A stretch of 64,000 nt of DNA from Neodiprion pinetum (taxonomy: Eukaryota; Arthropoda; Insecta; Hymenoptera; Diprionidae): contig NC_060238.1 in the NCBI RefSeq assembly GCF_021155775.2, positions 10,340,001-10,404,000 of the forward strand, read 5' to 3'. A program made the position numbers and the translations under genes. Numbering within the stretch: position 1 is the stretch's first letter; every line of letters begins with the position of its first letter. Positions 21,081-32,182 of the stretch are shown in pieces. The notes beneath the pieces were generated by a model. It did not search any database. It saw only the letters and a program-made list of their open reading frames with translations, and was not told where the DNA came from.

Positions 21081-21323
21081 TTAAAAGTGAGAATCGTAAC
21101 CGGACAAATTGTGGAAAACTATTGGAATTGTGTGCGTCTCTCTGAAATTCAAATTACACCGATTATGAGCAGGAGCACGATATTTACCCGTGAAGTGACA
21201 GTGGTCGTGGCACTTTTTCTCCTCAGGGGTAAACGGCTTTTCGCAAATGTGGCAATTCTTTGCGCGCATATGACAATCGTGTTGCACTTGGGTAAGGTAA
21301 GAATTTGGGAGAGTGATAGTCAA
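21081..21323 (-). pseudogene. Polinton DNA polymerase B, zinc-motif fragment (right arm)
   Basis: Mirror copy of 16939-17181 with the same residues, CHICEKPF through FHNLSGYDSH, and the same stop. Confidence 0.85.
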
Positions 21324-21382
21324 AGCAAACTATTAGCGCGAGTGAAAGTTTACGGATTGTCGTCAACATTCCCCGACCTATC

Positions 21383-21551
21383 TGTTATGATCTAGGTAGG
21401 GTATAATGAAAATGAGGCACATGTGTCAGGTGGTGTGTCTCTAGCCGAACTGGCGACACCCGTTTATTCGCTGGCCCGGTGGCGCGTGGCGAGAGGAACT
21501 CAGGCCCGCGCACACCAGTGGTTTCTCCCTGTCTACTCATATCTCTCTACA
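21383..21551 (-). repeat. Gypsy-A 3' LTR, right-arm copy
   Basis: Same 169-bp sequence as the three other LTR copies by eye. Confidence 0.93.
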
Positions 21552-21718
21552 TCCTTCTTTTTCTAGTTTAATTACTACGTAATTATTCTATGTGTTGCTA
21601 TATATATACATAAAAGTTTTTTTTGTTTTTTTTTTTACATTACATTTTTTTTTTTTTTTTTAGTTTTTTTTTTTTTAGGTTTTTTACACGCTTATCCTAT
21701 ATGTTCTTACATACTAGC

Positions 21719-24700
21719 TTATTCTATCTGTAGTCTACTTGGTGGTTTACTTTCTCTACCGCTTTGTGTGATCGTTGCGGTAGGCATTGCCTCGGCTTCT
21801 GACCACGTCTCGTCAGCCTCGGTCGAAGTGTCTACTATAATTACGCTTTGATCTGATTCGGTACCGTTTTGAGATTCCGCAATGCTCGTATCGTTAAGCT
21901 CGACCGCCTGTGCGGTTTCAGGACCCTCGCTATCTGAGTTTGTCTCGGTGTCATCTGTTTGGGAATTTGTTTCGTCATCCAAAGGAATGTAGTAGGTCTT
22001 ATTGTCGCCGTTAGCGACCAGAGGAGACGAGGGAGGTTTATTTTTTGCCATTGTTTTTTTAAAGGGTTTCAGGAATTGTCTGTTTCTCGTGAGGATGTTC
22101 CCCGTTTTAGTCTGTATGCTGTAGCGTCTGTTGCCTGTTTGAGATATGACTTTTGCCGGTTGCCAAAGGCTGTTAGGTTGGAGTTGTGCGTAGACGTCTG
22201 TGTTGTCGGGAATTTCAGGAAGGTTTTTCGCTCCCCTTCTATTATAATATTCTGTTTGTTTGTTCTGTTCTTCGACAATCATTTTTTTTATGTTGTTTGG
22301 TACCACTTTAGGTAGGAATTTTTCACTACATTTCGGCAAATTGTCTCGGAGTTTGCGCGACATTAATAGTTCGGCGGGCGATCGATTCCCGATTACAGGA
22401 GTGTTGCGATACTGTAACAACGCCATTTGTACATCTTTTCTCTCTTCCATTATTTTTTTCGCTTTTTTCTTGAACGTTTGAATGTGTCTTTCAGCCATGC
22501 CATTGGACTGCGCATACGTTGGAGATGATGTTACATGATCAAACTCCCATTCTTTCGCGAATTTCTTAAATTCTTGCGATGTAAATTGAGTACCTCCGTC
22601 AGATACTATGGTCACCGGTACGCCGTGAGACGCAAACATTGTTTTGAGGTGTCTAATCACGTTTTCGCTTGTCGCGTTTCGCCGTAGCTCGGCTATTTCA
22701 AGATACTTTGAATAGTAGTCTACAACGAGAAGGTATTTCTGGCCATTTATCTCGTACATGTCACACGCAATTTTGTTCCATGGTAGTTCTGGAATTTCGT
22801 GGGGTTGAAGAAGTTCCCTGTTTTGTGAGTTCGAGTATTTTAAACAGATTGGACAACTGCCGATTTTTTGTTTGACTTGATTCGAGATACCTGGCCAAAA
22901 TACCGATTCGCGTGCGATTTTCTGACATTTAGTAATTCCTTGGTGGGAATAGTGTATTCTGTCGATTATTTCATTTCGCATTTCACGCGGGATCACTAAA
23001 CAATCGTTTTTAAAAACTAAACCGTCTACAATAACAAGTTCGCTTTTATATTGAGCATACGGTCTTACCGTTGCTGGCAGTTTGTTTGAGTTGTTCGGCC
23101 AATCGTTTTGGATTATTTCTTTTAACGCTTTTAACTCGCTGTCTTTCTCGGTACTTTCAATTAGCTGTTTTATCTTTTCGGGAGTTGCGTTTACATAATT
23201 TACTGAGCATACTTGTGATTCAATTTCTTGTGACCATCCTAGGAACTTATCGTTTTTATCGTAAGCCCGCGACAAAGCATCTGCTATATAGAGTTCTTTG
23301 CCTGGGCGATAAACGATCTCTATGTCGTATTTCTGAATTTGCACCAACATTCTTTGAAGTCTTCCTGGACATTTGTTCAGGGGCTTTTGAAATATTGGTA
23401 TTAGCGGCTTATGATCCGTTTCGACGACTATTTTTTTCCCGTAAATATAATCATGGAATCGCTCTAAACCGAAACAAACTGCCAACAGCTCTTTCTCTAT
23501 TTGCGCATAACGCGTTTGTGTATCGGTCATCGCTTTCGCCGCGTACGCACAAGGAAGTCTATTTTGGAGTAATACGGCTCCTAGCCCCGCCTGCGAAGCA
23601 TCGACTGAAAGTGTCGTCTCTTTATTTACATCGAAGAACTGTAATACTGGAGCGCTCGATAGGCATGCTTTTAGCTGGTCGAATGCTCTCTGTTGCTCCG
23701 CGTTCCATTCAAAAACCCCATCTTTTTTCAGAACATTTCTTAGGGGAGCCGTTTTCTCCGCGAAATTGACTACGAATTTACTGACGTACGTTAGCATCCC
23801 GAGGATTCTTTGTAACTCTTTTTTATTCTGCGGCACCGGTAGTTTTTTGATGGCTTCTATCTTTGTACTGTCTGGAGCAATACCATTCTCGGAGATTATA
23901 TGATCAATGTATTTAATTTGTTTTTTCCCCAACTCGCATTTATCTATGTTAAACCGAACGCCGTTTTGCCTGGCCGCATCTAGGACTTCCTTAAGTCTAA
24001 TGTCGTGTTCTTTTTTCGTTTTGCCGTATACAAAAATATCATCAATGTACACTTCGACGCCTTCCAAATCGAAAATTTGTTTGAATCTATCCTGAAACAC
24101 CTCCGGTGCAGTTTTAATGCCGAAAGGCATCCTTCTGAATTTATATCTCCCGAAAGGCGTGCCGAATGTGCAAATTTCCGAGCTTTTTTCGTCCAACGGG
24201 ACGTGATAGAACCCTGCTTGCGCGTCAAGTTTGCTGAATACGGTCGCTCCGTTAGCTCTGCTTATAATTTCTTCGAAGGTCGGAATTTGTCGCGGCTCGA
24301 CTTCGATTTGTTTATTTATCTCTTTCGGGTCAATACAAATACGAATCGATCCGTTTGGTTTCCTCACGAGCACGAGTGCGTTTACCCATTCTGACGGACC
24401 CTCTTTCTTTTCTATTATTTTGTCTTTTTCAAGTTTATCCAATGCTTGTTTGAGAGTGTCTCGCAGCGGCAAAGGAACTCGCCTCGTAGGATGTATTACA
24501 GGCGTGGCGTTCTTTTTTAGCTTAATTTGATACGGTTTACTTAGACAACCTATTCCAGAAAATACGTCTTCATATTGTTTTCGTAATTCATTGTAGCTGT
24601 TCTGTTCGACTGAATAAATTCTTTTAACGAGATTTATTTCCTCCGAGGTTTTTCGACCCAACAGAGGTGTTCCGTTAGAGTCGATTACAAAAAACTCAAT

Positions 24701-25771
24701 TTCATGTTTTTGGCCTTTCCTGTGGCACATGACGTTACATTTGCCTACCACGTTAAGAGTTTCGCCCGAATAACAATTCAATTTCGTGTTCGTTCTTTGA
24801 ATTTCTTTTTTCGCTATGTTGATCTTTTTAAATATTGGCATGGGCAGAATATTCACGTCAGCGCCCGTATCGATTTTAAATTCTATGCTATGATTGTTTA
24901 TTACTAACTCCGCGTACCACCGTTCTTTTACATTTGAGGTTTCGACTTGAGCTATAAACAGGTATTCGCTGTGATCTGAATCTTCATTGATTTCGTTTAT
25001 TTTCTGATCGCGCTCGTTTCCGTATTGTTTTTTGAAACACATTTCAGCAAAGTGATTTTTCTTTCTACAGTTATTACAGATTTTATTGTACGCCGGGCAT
25101 CTGTTTATCGCGTGAGTATATCCGCATTTCGTACACGAAGTTATAGACTTAGCTGTATAAGTGTGTTGCGCTGTGTCGGTGCGTTGACTCCGCCCCTTGA
25201 TTGCATCAACCGATGCTGTCGTCGTCAGAGCGTGCTCCATCTCCTGTGATCTCTCTTTGGATTTCTCGATGATGAGACAGCGGTCTATAGCTTCTTGGAG
25301 AGTTTGCTCATCGTTTTGGAGCAGTTTCTCCCTTATAGACCCGTCGGCTACTCCGCAGGTAATCATCGTCTTGATTAATTCGTCGTTCAGACTGCCCAGC
25401 TTGCATTTCTTCGCCTTTTTCTTTAGTTCCGTTATGAATTGTTCCAACGTTTCCCCGTCACGTTGGCGATACGAGAAGAACTGGTACCTTTCGTACGCCA
25501 AATTTTCTTTTGGCAAAAAATGTTCCTCGAATTTCTTTATAAGGGGTTGGAGTTTGTCCTTTTCTTCGTCCGGGATCGTGAATGTTGTAAATATTTTAAA
25601 GCCGTCCTCACCGATGTAGTGGAGCAACTGAGCACATTGTGTGGCCTCTGATTTTTTGTTCGCTTCCGAGGCGACGAGGTAGTTTTCAAATCTGGCCCGC
25701 CATGTTCGCCAGTTTTCGCCCACGTTGTCCGTCATCGACATCGGCGGAACTCCTCTGTATTCGTTTGCCAT
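21719..25771 (-). CDS. Gypsy-A gag-pol polyprotein, right-arm copy
   Basis: Intact 1350-residue frame from ATG at 25771. It has the same domains as the left-arm copy: zinc knuckles, DTG protease, YIDD RT, RNase H, HHCC-DDE integrase and no env. The only residue difference I find is QND-WPNN here versus QNG-WPNN in the left arm, in the linker between RNase H and integrase. Two intact inverted copies 5 kb apart could form a hairpin transcript if read through, but each has its own LTRs. Confidence 0.95.
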   Translation of the reverse strand: MANEYRGVPPMSMTDNVGENWRTWRARFENYLVASEANKKSEATQCAQLLHYIGEDGFKIFTTFTIPDEEKDKLQPLIKKFEEHFLPKENLAYERYQFFSYRQRDGETLEQFITELKKKAKKCKLGSLNDELIKTMITCGVADGSIREKLLQNDEQTLQEAIDRCLIIEKSKERSQEMEHALTTTASVDAIKGRSQRTDTAQHTYTAKSITSCTKCGYTHAINRCPAYNKICNNCRKKNHFAEMCFKKQYGNERDQKINEINEDSDHSEYLFIAQVETSNVKERWYAELVINNHSIEFKIDTGADVNILPMPIFKKINIAKKEIQRTNTKLNCYSGETLNVVGKCNVMCHRKGQKHEIEFFVIDSNGTPLLGRKTSEEINLVKRIYSVEQNSYNELRKQYEDVFSGIGCLSKPYQIKLKKNATPVIHPTRRVPLPLRDTLKQALDKLEKDKIIEKKEGPSEWVNALVLVRKPNGSIRICIDPKEINKQIEVEPRQIPTFEEIISRANGATVFSKLDAQAGFYHVPLDEKSSEICTFGTPFGRYKFRRMPFGIKTAPEVFQDRFKQIFDLEGVEVYIDDIFVYGKTKKEHDIRLKEVLDAARQNGVRFNIDKCELGKKQIKYIDHIISENGIAPDSTKIEAIKKLPVPQNKKELQRILGMLTYVSKFVVNFAEKTAPLRNVLKKDGVFEWNAEQQRAFDQLKACLSSAPVLQFFDVNKETTLSVDASQAGLGAVLLQNRLPCAYAAKAMTDTQTRYAQIEKELLAVCFGLERFHDYIYGKKIVVETDHKPLIPIFQKPLNKCPGRLQRMLVQIQKYDIEIVYRPGKELYIADALSRAYDKNDKFLGWSQEIESQVCSVNYVNATPEKIKQLIESTEKDSELKALKEIIQNDWPNNSNKLPATVRPYAQYKSELVIVDGLVFKNDCLVIPREMRNEIIDRIHYSHQGITKCQKIARESVFWPGISNQVKQKIGSCPICLKYSNSQNRELLQPHEIPELPWNKIACDMYEINGQKYLLVVDYYSKYLEIAELRRNATSENVIRHLKTMFASHGVPVTIVSDGGTQFTSQEFKKFAKEWEFDHVTSSPTYAQSNGMAERHIQTFKKKAKKIMEERKDVQMALLQYRNTPVIGNRSPAELLMSRKLRDNLPKCSEKFLPKVVPNNIKKMIVEEQNKQTEYYNRRGAKNLPEIPDNTDVYAQLQPNSLWQPAKVISQTGNRRYSIQTKTGNILTRNRQFLKPFKKTMAKNKPPSSPLVANGDNKTYYIPLDDETNSQTDDTETNSDSEGPETAQAVELNDTSIAESQNGTESDQSVIIVDTSTEADETWSEAEAMPTATITQSGRESKPPSRLQIE

Positions 25772-25914
25772 CGTTTTGCTGTTTATTCGTCTCTTAATCC
25801 CTGGATGCACTAAGACGTTATTTTAACACGTTGTCTTCACTTTTTTTTTTTTTTTTGTTAATTTTATTCTTCAATTTTTTCGCGATGTATTGGCCCCTAC
25901 TACCGACTGCGCCA

Positions 25915-26083
25915 TGTTATGATCTAGGTAGGGTATAATGAAAATGAGGCACATGTGTCAGGTGGTGTGTCTCTAGCCGAACTGGCGACACCCGTTTATT
26001 CGCTGGCCCGGTGGCGCGTGGCGAGAGGAACTCAGGCCCGCGCACACCAGTGGTTTCTCCCTGTCTACTCATATCTCTCTACA
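25915..26083 (-). repeat. Gypsy-A 5' LTR, right-arm copy
   Basis: Inverse copy of 12179-12347, with the primer-binding-like site directly to its left at 25900-25914. Confidence 0.93.
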
Positions 26084-26087
26084 CTAT

Positions 26088-26990
26088 CTAATTGTAGTGA
26101 ACATTCTCGGCCTATCTAATTGTAGCATCACCATCCGGTCAATTAGCACAAAAGAGTGTATTCGATGTACATGGAAAATATTATTTTTCGCTCTGGGGGG
26201 TAAACTATTAGCGTGAAAGTTTACGAATCGCCATCAACATTTTAAGTGCAGCTGTAATTTGAAATATATATATATATATATAACTACAATAAATTCTATT
26301 AATATTTTTCAAATGTAAAATTTTCGCTCTAGAGGTAAACTATTAGCGAGAAAGTTTACGGGTAACGGCGCAAATCAAAATGGCTATTCGTCCGGCCAAG
26401 AAATAAATCACATTGTCAAACTGTCTGACGATAAAAATCAAAATGGCCGCCCATCCGACTGGGCAAAAATCAAAAAAAAAAATAGCCAACTGGTGACATC
26501 ATAGCGAAAATCATATTATCAAACTGTCGGACGATGAAAATCAAAATGGCCGCTGTCTGAATGGCTGCTCGGCAGACGGCAAAATCGGTCGATTATGCTG
26601 ATGACGTCATAGCGAAAATCATATTATCAAACTGTCGGACGATGAAAAATCAAAATGGCTGCTCATCCGGCTAAGTAAAAATCAAAATGGCCGCTGTGTG
26701 AATGGCCACCCGTCTGACTAAGCAAAAAATCAAAATGGCCGCCATCAAAAAAATCATAGTCGCCGTCAAAATGGCTGCCATCAAAAAATCAAAATGGCCG
26801 TCATCAAAAAAAATCAAAATGGCCGCCATCCAAAAAATCAAAATGGCAGCCATCAAAAAATCAAAATGGCCGCCATCCAAAAAATCAAAATGGCCGCCAT
26901 CAAAAAAAAAATCAAAAAATGACCATCGAAAATGGGGGGGGGGGGTCGGGGGGCATGGGGGCATGGTGGCATGGGGGGCACGCCGCCATG
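26088..26990. repeat. Polinton-A terminal and subterminal repeats, right
   Basis: Mirror of 11270-12174: GTAAACT..TAGCG units, the TA run, ATGACGTCAT-type units and the AATCAAAATGGCCGCCATC array ending in a long poly-G run near 26931-26960. Confidence 0.85.
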
Positions 26991-27022
26991 TTTGGATCTA
27001 GAACTCTCATCATCAATCTACT

Positions 27023-27028
27023 CACTAG
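27023..27028. repeat. Target-site duplication of Polinton-A, right
   Basis: CACTAG directly follows the CAATCTACT terminus and matches 11232-11237. Confidence 0.9.
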
Positions 27029-27425
27029 CGATCATGTCTCCGAAGTCAAAAACTTTCTTGATTCGAAATTCAAAATAACATGCTCTAAAATTAATATCAA
27101 AGAATACCCCAAACGCATTATCGGAAATCTGTTTGATCCTGAATTAAAATCTTATAAACTTCAGCACAAGAAATCGTTATTAGCAGGCACCTCGATTTTC
27201 ATCAACCCGGACCGTACTGCGAAAGAGAGCACAATAGATTGGCATATAAGAACAACAATTAAAAAACTGGCGAGTGAAGGGACAAAGTTTATATGGCGAG
27301 GTAATACAATCACAACGAGTCAGATGGTTTACGCTTGGGATGACACCAAAAATGCTTTTATAACACAGTCGAAACCTGCAAGCTCGTCTACCTCAGCCAT
27401 GGACACATCACAAAATTTTTTATAG
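27029..27425 (+). pseudogene. LINE-A ORF1, C-terminal part
   Basis: It continues the ORF1 frame after the Polinton: DHVSEVKNFLDSKFKI... with a C-terminal basic/hydrophobic domain (WHIRTTIKKLASEGTKFIWR), ending TAG 27423-27425. The phase across the two target-duplication copies agrees, which supports a clean insertion. Confidence 0.75.
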
Positions 27426-27427
27426 AT

Positions 27428-30400
27428 CCAAATAGCAGCACTCCGGAACTGGCACAAATAACTTTTTGGAATCCCCACGGTTTTTCAAATCTCGAACACA
27501 GATCGTTAATCAACCACTATACTATCATAGCAGCCCGCGAAACCTGGATTATTCATCAGTTCACTCCACCTTTCCTCGCTAATTACAATACTTTCTGGTC
27601 GGATGCCATCAGAACTAACGCTGTAGGAAGAGCCAGCGGGAGTCTGATGACTGTAATCAACGCTGGCTGCAATTCGTCCTTATTAGTAGATTCCCCCTGG
27701 TGGATCTCTAACAAAGTCCTAATTGGAACAACAGTTTTGATCCTGGGTTCAGTATATCTAAGAAAATGTCTTGAACTGCGCTATTTACTTGACATGTTAC
27801 AAGAAGCTCTAGATAAGATTAAATCATCGCACTCATATGACATATTTATCATTGGTGGCGATCTTAACGCTAGAGTAGGCTCCCTAAGCCCCTGGCCAGA
27901 AGAACTCTTCACAGGGCTTTCTTTAAGCCCGTTTTCAACTACGACAAATGAACATGTATGTGATAGCGGATGCCTGCTGATGGACTTCATACTCGACAAC
28001 GACTTCATACTTTTAAACGGAGGAACAACTGGAGATTCCCTGGCTCAGCCCACGTACAACAATCTTGGTACCTCAATAATTGATCTAGTCTGGGTCGACA
28101 TTTCAGCGCTGCATCTTGTTGGGGACCTAAAAGTTATATTAGAACCATCCCTCTTGGAACATCGTCCCGTCTGTGTGAGTAATATAACTGAAGCCCTTGA
28201 AAAATCAGTTACCTGTGCTTCTCGTGCTACTACAAACACAATAAAAAAATCACCTGGTGATGAAGCTACACTGACTTTCCAAAACTCCTTGTTTTGTACG
28301 CAAGACCTTCCAGATACCTCGATAGACACAACGGAGTCGATTTACAATTGGTTTCTTTGCTCTATACACGTTGCTGCTGATAAGGCGGGCTTAATAAAGA
28401 TCTCAAGATCCGGGGATGGACGCAAACCCCCACGCAACCCGTGGTTTGATAATAAATGCAAGGAAGCTGAAAAAAATTTCCGAAAAGCACTCCGTAACTG
28501 CACAAATGAACATTTCAACATTAATGCACGCCAAGAAGTTGCAAATTGCAAAAATATTTATAAAAATCTTTGCCGAGAAAAAAAGAAAGCCCATATTCAG
28601 AGTATAAAAAACGCGTTTGCCAATGTTTCAGTGCCAACCAACTTCTGGGCTGTGGTAAAAAAATTCAGCTACAAGGGCGCATCGCACTGTAACATACCAA
28701 TAAGCACATGAAATGATTTCTACGCTTCTGTCTATAAGCCTAGAAATCTCTTATCACCATAGGCATCAAGGATCGCGATCGATATTCTAGACACTGAAAT
28801 CTCACTCGCAGAACTGTACTCCACACTCGCATTACTAAAAGCGGGCAAGGCCCCGGGTCCTGACCTTGTAACAAATGAGCTATTAAAATCACTAACTGGG
28901 GAGCACAAGGAAGTTTTAAGAAGCCTACTCAACAAAGTACTAAACGAAGAACATGTCCCTAGATCTTGGGTAAATTCACAGATGACTATGATTTATAAAA
29001 AGGGAGACAAGTCCGACCCTGCCAATTATCGAGGTATTGCCCTTATCAACACAATCACCAAAGCCTTTACAACTGTCCTTAAAAAAAGACTAGTCACTTG
29101 GGTAGAGCAAGAAAACCTTCTTCCTGCAGGTCAGTTGTGTTTCTGGAAAGGACGTGGGTGCACCAATGCCATTTTTACCCTCCTCAGCTCCATCCGACTA
29201 CAATTTCGCCATAAAGATGGGGGAGAGATTTTTGGCATCTTTGTAGACTTTCAAAGAGCGTTTGACTCGGTCCCGCACACTCTTCTGTGGGAGAAGCTCT
29301 ACTGACTGACACTGAGCACAACATTCATCAACACGATCAAATTTCTCTACGATCAAGCTACGTTACAAGTCAAAATAAATGGAACCAAATCAGATACGTT
29401 CGAGGTCACTGAGGGCGTTTTGCAGGGTGAAATTCCGAGTCCTGATCTGTTTTTAATGTACATAGCTGACATCGAACGCGTCTTCAGATCTAGAGGTCTA
29501 TTCGGGCTCAGTATCAATGGACTAACTGACATCCTGATGCTACTGTACGCAGACGACATGGTCATCTTTGCTCACTCCCGGGGAGACCTGTTACGCAAGC
29601 TCCGAGTACTAGAAGAATATTGTGACGCAAACAGGCTTACTGTCAACAAATCCAAAACACAGATCGTCATCTTTAAAGCTGCCGGGAGAACCTGTGACTG
29701 TCCGATGCAATACAGAATCTATGAGGGGGCTTGTCTCGAGATCGTTAAGACCTACCCATATTTGGGTGTCAACATCTCATCGTCGACGAAAGGCCTGCTA
29801 CCCTTACAAACAGCCCTCAACAAAGCAAAATGCGCCTTTAGTGCCGCTATGCCCATATTGGCGAAAGCTAAGTGTGACTCGTGGGCAGCCTACAACAAAA
29901 TATTCGATAGCATGGTAGCGTCGGTCTTTCTGTATGCCTTCTCGGCCTGGGGCCTCTGGTACAGAAATTCATTAGAGCCTGTACAAACCTTCTACTTCAA
30001 AAAGCTCTTCAACCTGCGCGAAAATTCGGCTGACTGGGCTGTTTGACTAGAGTTAGGCCTCGCTCCGATTGCATGCAGAGCTATGCTCTGTCTGTGGAGA
30101 TGGCTAATCAGAACCCTAAAAGCGAGAGATACCTGTCTGCATAAAGTATGCTTGATTCGAATTTAGCCAGAAATACTTTATTCCCTTCGCACTTCAACTG
30201 GGCTTCCCAGCTGAGAGAATTTTCAACTGAATGTGACGCGCTCGACGTTTTTGATATTCAAGATCCGCTCATTTGGGAAGCAAGAATAGACAGCTTCTTT
30301 CAGCGGTATCGTGCAATTCTGTTACACAAAGACCTAAACGCATCAAGATGCTCCAGTTGGCTAGAGTTTCAAGTGTCAAGACCTAACCAGTATACACCAT

Positions 30401-30749
30401 TTAATACCTGTTATTGAAAATGCCACTTCCAACTAAGCGTATACTTACATAGCTGAGATTCGCGAATAAATACAACTGCTACTTAATTCTGAACAAACAT
30501 TATATTAAATTCTCGCCAAATACTCAGTGCCCACTATGTAATTTACAGGAAGCTGACAACCTTTACCATTTCATGAGCTCCTGCCCAATACTTTCTGCCT
30601 TGAGAAAATTCCACCTTCAAGATTTGCTTCAAAAACTGGAAACCACCGACAGGCTGCTAGCGTCGACAAATGCCAAGGAACTGCTCGCGATAGCAAACTA
30701 TGTGGGGTCAAGTATGAGATTAGGAGACTGGGCCCTAAATCTGGGATAA
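27428..30749 (+). pseudogene. LINE-A ORF2 (endonuclease, RT, CCHC), broken
   Basis: One reading frame from about 27428 carries an endonuclease-exonuclease-phosphatase domain (IIGGDLNARVG; LIDLVWVD; LLEHRPVCVSN, the last with the H of the S/EH-type motif) and an RT: GKAPGPDLVTNELL, KGRGCTNAIF, FVDFQRAFDSVPH and catalytic YADD near 29548-29559. The C-terminus has CPLCNLQEADNLYHFMSSCP, a CCHC typical of I/R1-group LINEs. In-frame stops lie at about 28709, 28760, 29303 and 30044, with a frameshift near 30145. The RT itself has all motifs but the protein cannot be made whole. It would nick target DNA and reverse-transcribe LINE RNA. Confidence 0.85.
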
Positions 30750-31013
30750 CAAATCAAAGAATAGTAGGCTTTAATGATTGTTTGGAAGTTTACTTTGTAC
30801 GTTCCAGCTGCTATCCAATGATCAACTAGCCCAACACGGTTTTTATGTCCTTTATTTACAAAGCGGACTCAAATTTTAAACGTCTAATAAGACTGCTTAT
30901 TATATTGATCACTATTTTGAATATCTTAATATATTGTACTTTATTTATGTATTTCCCCTTGCTAAAAACAAGTTTTGTAACTGTTTAATGCAATAAATTA
31001 AATATAATAAAAA
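30750..31013 (+). other. LINE-A 3' untranslated region
   Basis: AT-rich, with an AATAAATT-type end and short A runs, then TTATATATTGTAACG where another element seems to begin. Confidence 0.5.
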
Positions 31014-31025
31014 ATATTATATATT

Positions 31026-32182
31026 GTAACGTTCTTAGACGTTACGGAAATAAATATGGATTCGTGAGTTTGATTATCAAGCCAAAATCAAAGGCGTAAA
31101 TAAATGTCGTGAAAAAGCTTTAATAGCAACATACGTGTTTCTCGTTTTGAGTCTGAAACAAGACTGTTATTACAATAATGTTGGTTGACGCAGCAACCTT
31201 ATTCTTTTTGAATGACATAAGAGGTTTATAAACGTCTTTCATCTATGATGACTACTAGATCATCAAAAGGGGGCAAGACGGGTGATTTCACCCTTTGTAA
31301 GACTACTCCCCCCGAGGAAAAGAGTCGTCCCGACTCGGAAAAGATATAACAATTGAAAAAGTGATCTAGCAGTCAGTGCTCGAAGGTGAGTTGGAGCTGT
31401 GACTCTGAAAATTTGACGACTCCCTTTTTCACCATCTGGCATTTGCCCACAGTCTCAAGGTAAACCACAGAAAACCTTGAGCAGATAGTTGAGCGTTAAG
31501 TAATTTGAAAAATTCATGTGCCTTGTTTCATAAAGGTAAGTGCTGTTTAGTGTTATGTATCTTCATGAATTTGAAGACATCAGCAACGGTCCAGATCGAT
31601 GTCGAAAAGAAATCTTATCCTCTTCATGAAGGATTGTCCGATCGAAACAGGTTCGGGTGAAAAAATCGAGGCGGGAACCGAAAATTCCGGGGCAAACAGG
31701 ATAAAGGCAGATTCCCTATTGAAAATTCACACAGGAAACAGGGAAATAGATGGGTGACTGATCCTAGTCATCTTTAGAAACAGCACACCCTAGAGTTTGA
31801 GAGGACAAATGTGAGTGGTGGTATAATAATTCAAATTCACTAAGTGAATTTGAGAAAATGTAAGAATAAGATAAATTGAATATGTATTCAAAAGAAGAGA
31901 AACCATCTTATCTCAATCATTTCCGTGTATTTCTTTAAAATAAGGCCACCAGTCATCCTCAGGAATCGGGAGAGATTGGAAGGAAAAGGCTGTGTCAAAT
32001 AACCTGAAAAAGTGCTTACAAAAACTGACACTTGGGGTTAATAAAATGAAAATCAAGCAATCGCTCATCGACCTTACAAAAAAAAAATAACCGTGGCTCT
32101 ATGCACATTGTAAAAGAAATCAAAGCCTATCTGACACAAAACTCGATTCCAGAGAAGAAGTTTCTAGAAAGAAACAAAATTC
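31026..32182. other. Unassigned sequence upstream of gypsy-B pol
   Basis: Begins TGTAACGTTCTTAGACGTTA, LTR-like in having a TGT start, but no partner end was found. No coding frame. It may contain the 5' LTR or leader of gypsy-B or a separate element. Confidence 0.3.

Larger units (their letters stand above)
21383..26083 (-). mobile_element. Gypsy-A, right-arm copy
   Basis: Inverse copy of 12179-16879. The LTRs are at 25915-26083 (5') and 21383-21551 (3'), flanked by CTATC (complement of GATAG). Being at the same nucleotide of both arms, it cannot be an independent insertion: the arm was duplicated or gene-converted after the insertion. Confidence 0.95.
11238..27022. mobile_element. Polinton-A (Maverick-type), 15.8 kb, palindromic
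   Basis: The termini are inverted (AGTAGATTG...CAATCTACT), flanked by 6-bp CACTAG duplications. Both features are typical of Polinton/Maverick DNA transposons. Bases 11238-17625 and 20637-27022 are inverted copies, with coordinates summing to 38262 through most of the arm. The nested gypsy ORFs in the two arms differ at one residue out of 1350. The 3-kb spacer keeps an integrase chromodomain-like C-terminus and a polymerase B N-terminal fragment, joined through deletions. Capsid, protease and packaging ATPase genes are not seen, so this copy is non-autonomous. Usual Polinton TIRs are hundreds of bases to about 1 kb; 6.4 kb is exceptional. Confidence 0.88.
20637..27022 (-). repeat. Polinton-A inverted arm, right
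   Basis: Inverse copy of 11238-17625, including gypsy-A with both LTRs and the same target duplication. Differences are very few in the coding part and mostly indels in homopolymers of the outer end. Confidence 0.92.
10270..31013 (+). mobile_element. LINE-A, non-LTR retrotransposon split by Polinton-A
   Basis: A two-ORF LINE: ORF1 (10531-11237, continued at 27029-27425), then ORF2 with endonuclease, RT and a C-terminal CCHC. Its tail near 30985-31013 is A/T-rich (AATAAATTAAATATAATAAA). The element is interrupted at 11237 by a 15.8-kb Polinton flanked by CACTAG copies. Joining the two halves at the duplication leaves ORF1 in frame. ORF2 carries several stops, so this copy was probably dead or dying. 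The 5' limit is approximate. The clade (I/Jockey/R1 group) cannot be fixed by eye. Confidence 0.8.

Noticed and set aside
20637..27022. Whole palindrome as a pure assembly artefact
   Set aside because: Each arm ends in its own copy of the CACTAG duplication and opposite halves of LINE-A ORF1, and there is a unique 3-kb spacer; still, read-level confirmation is needed.
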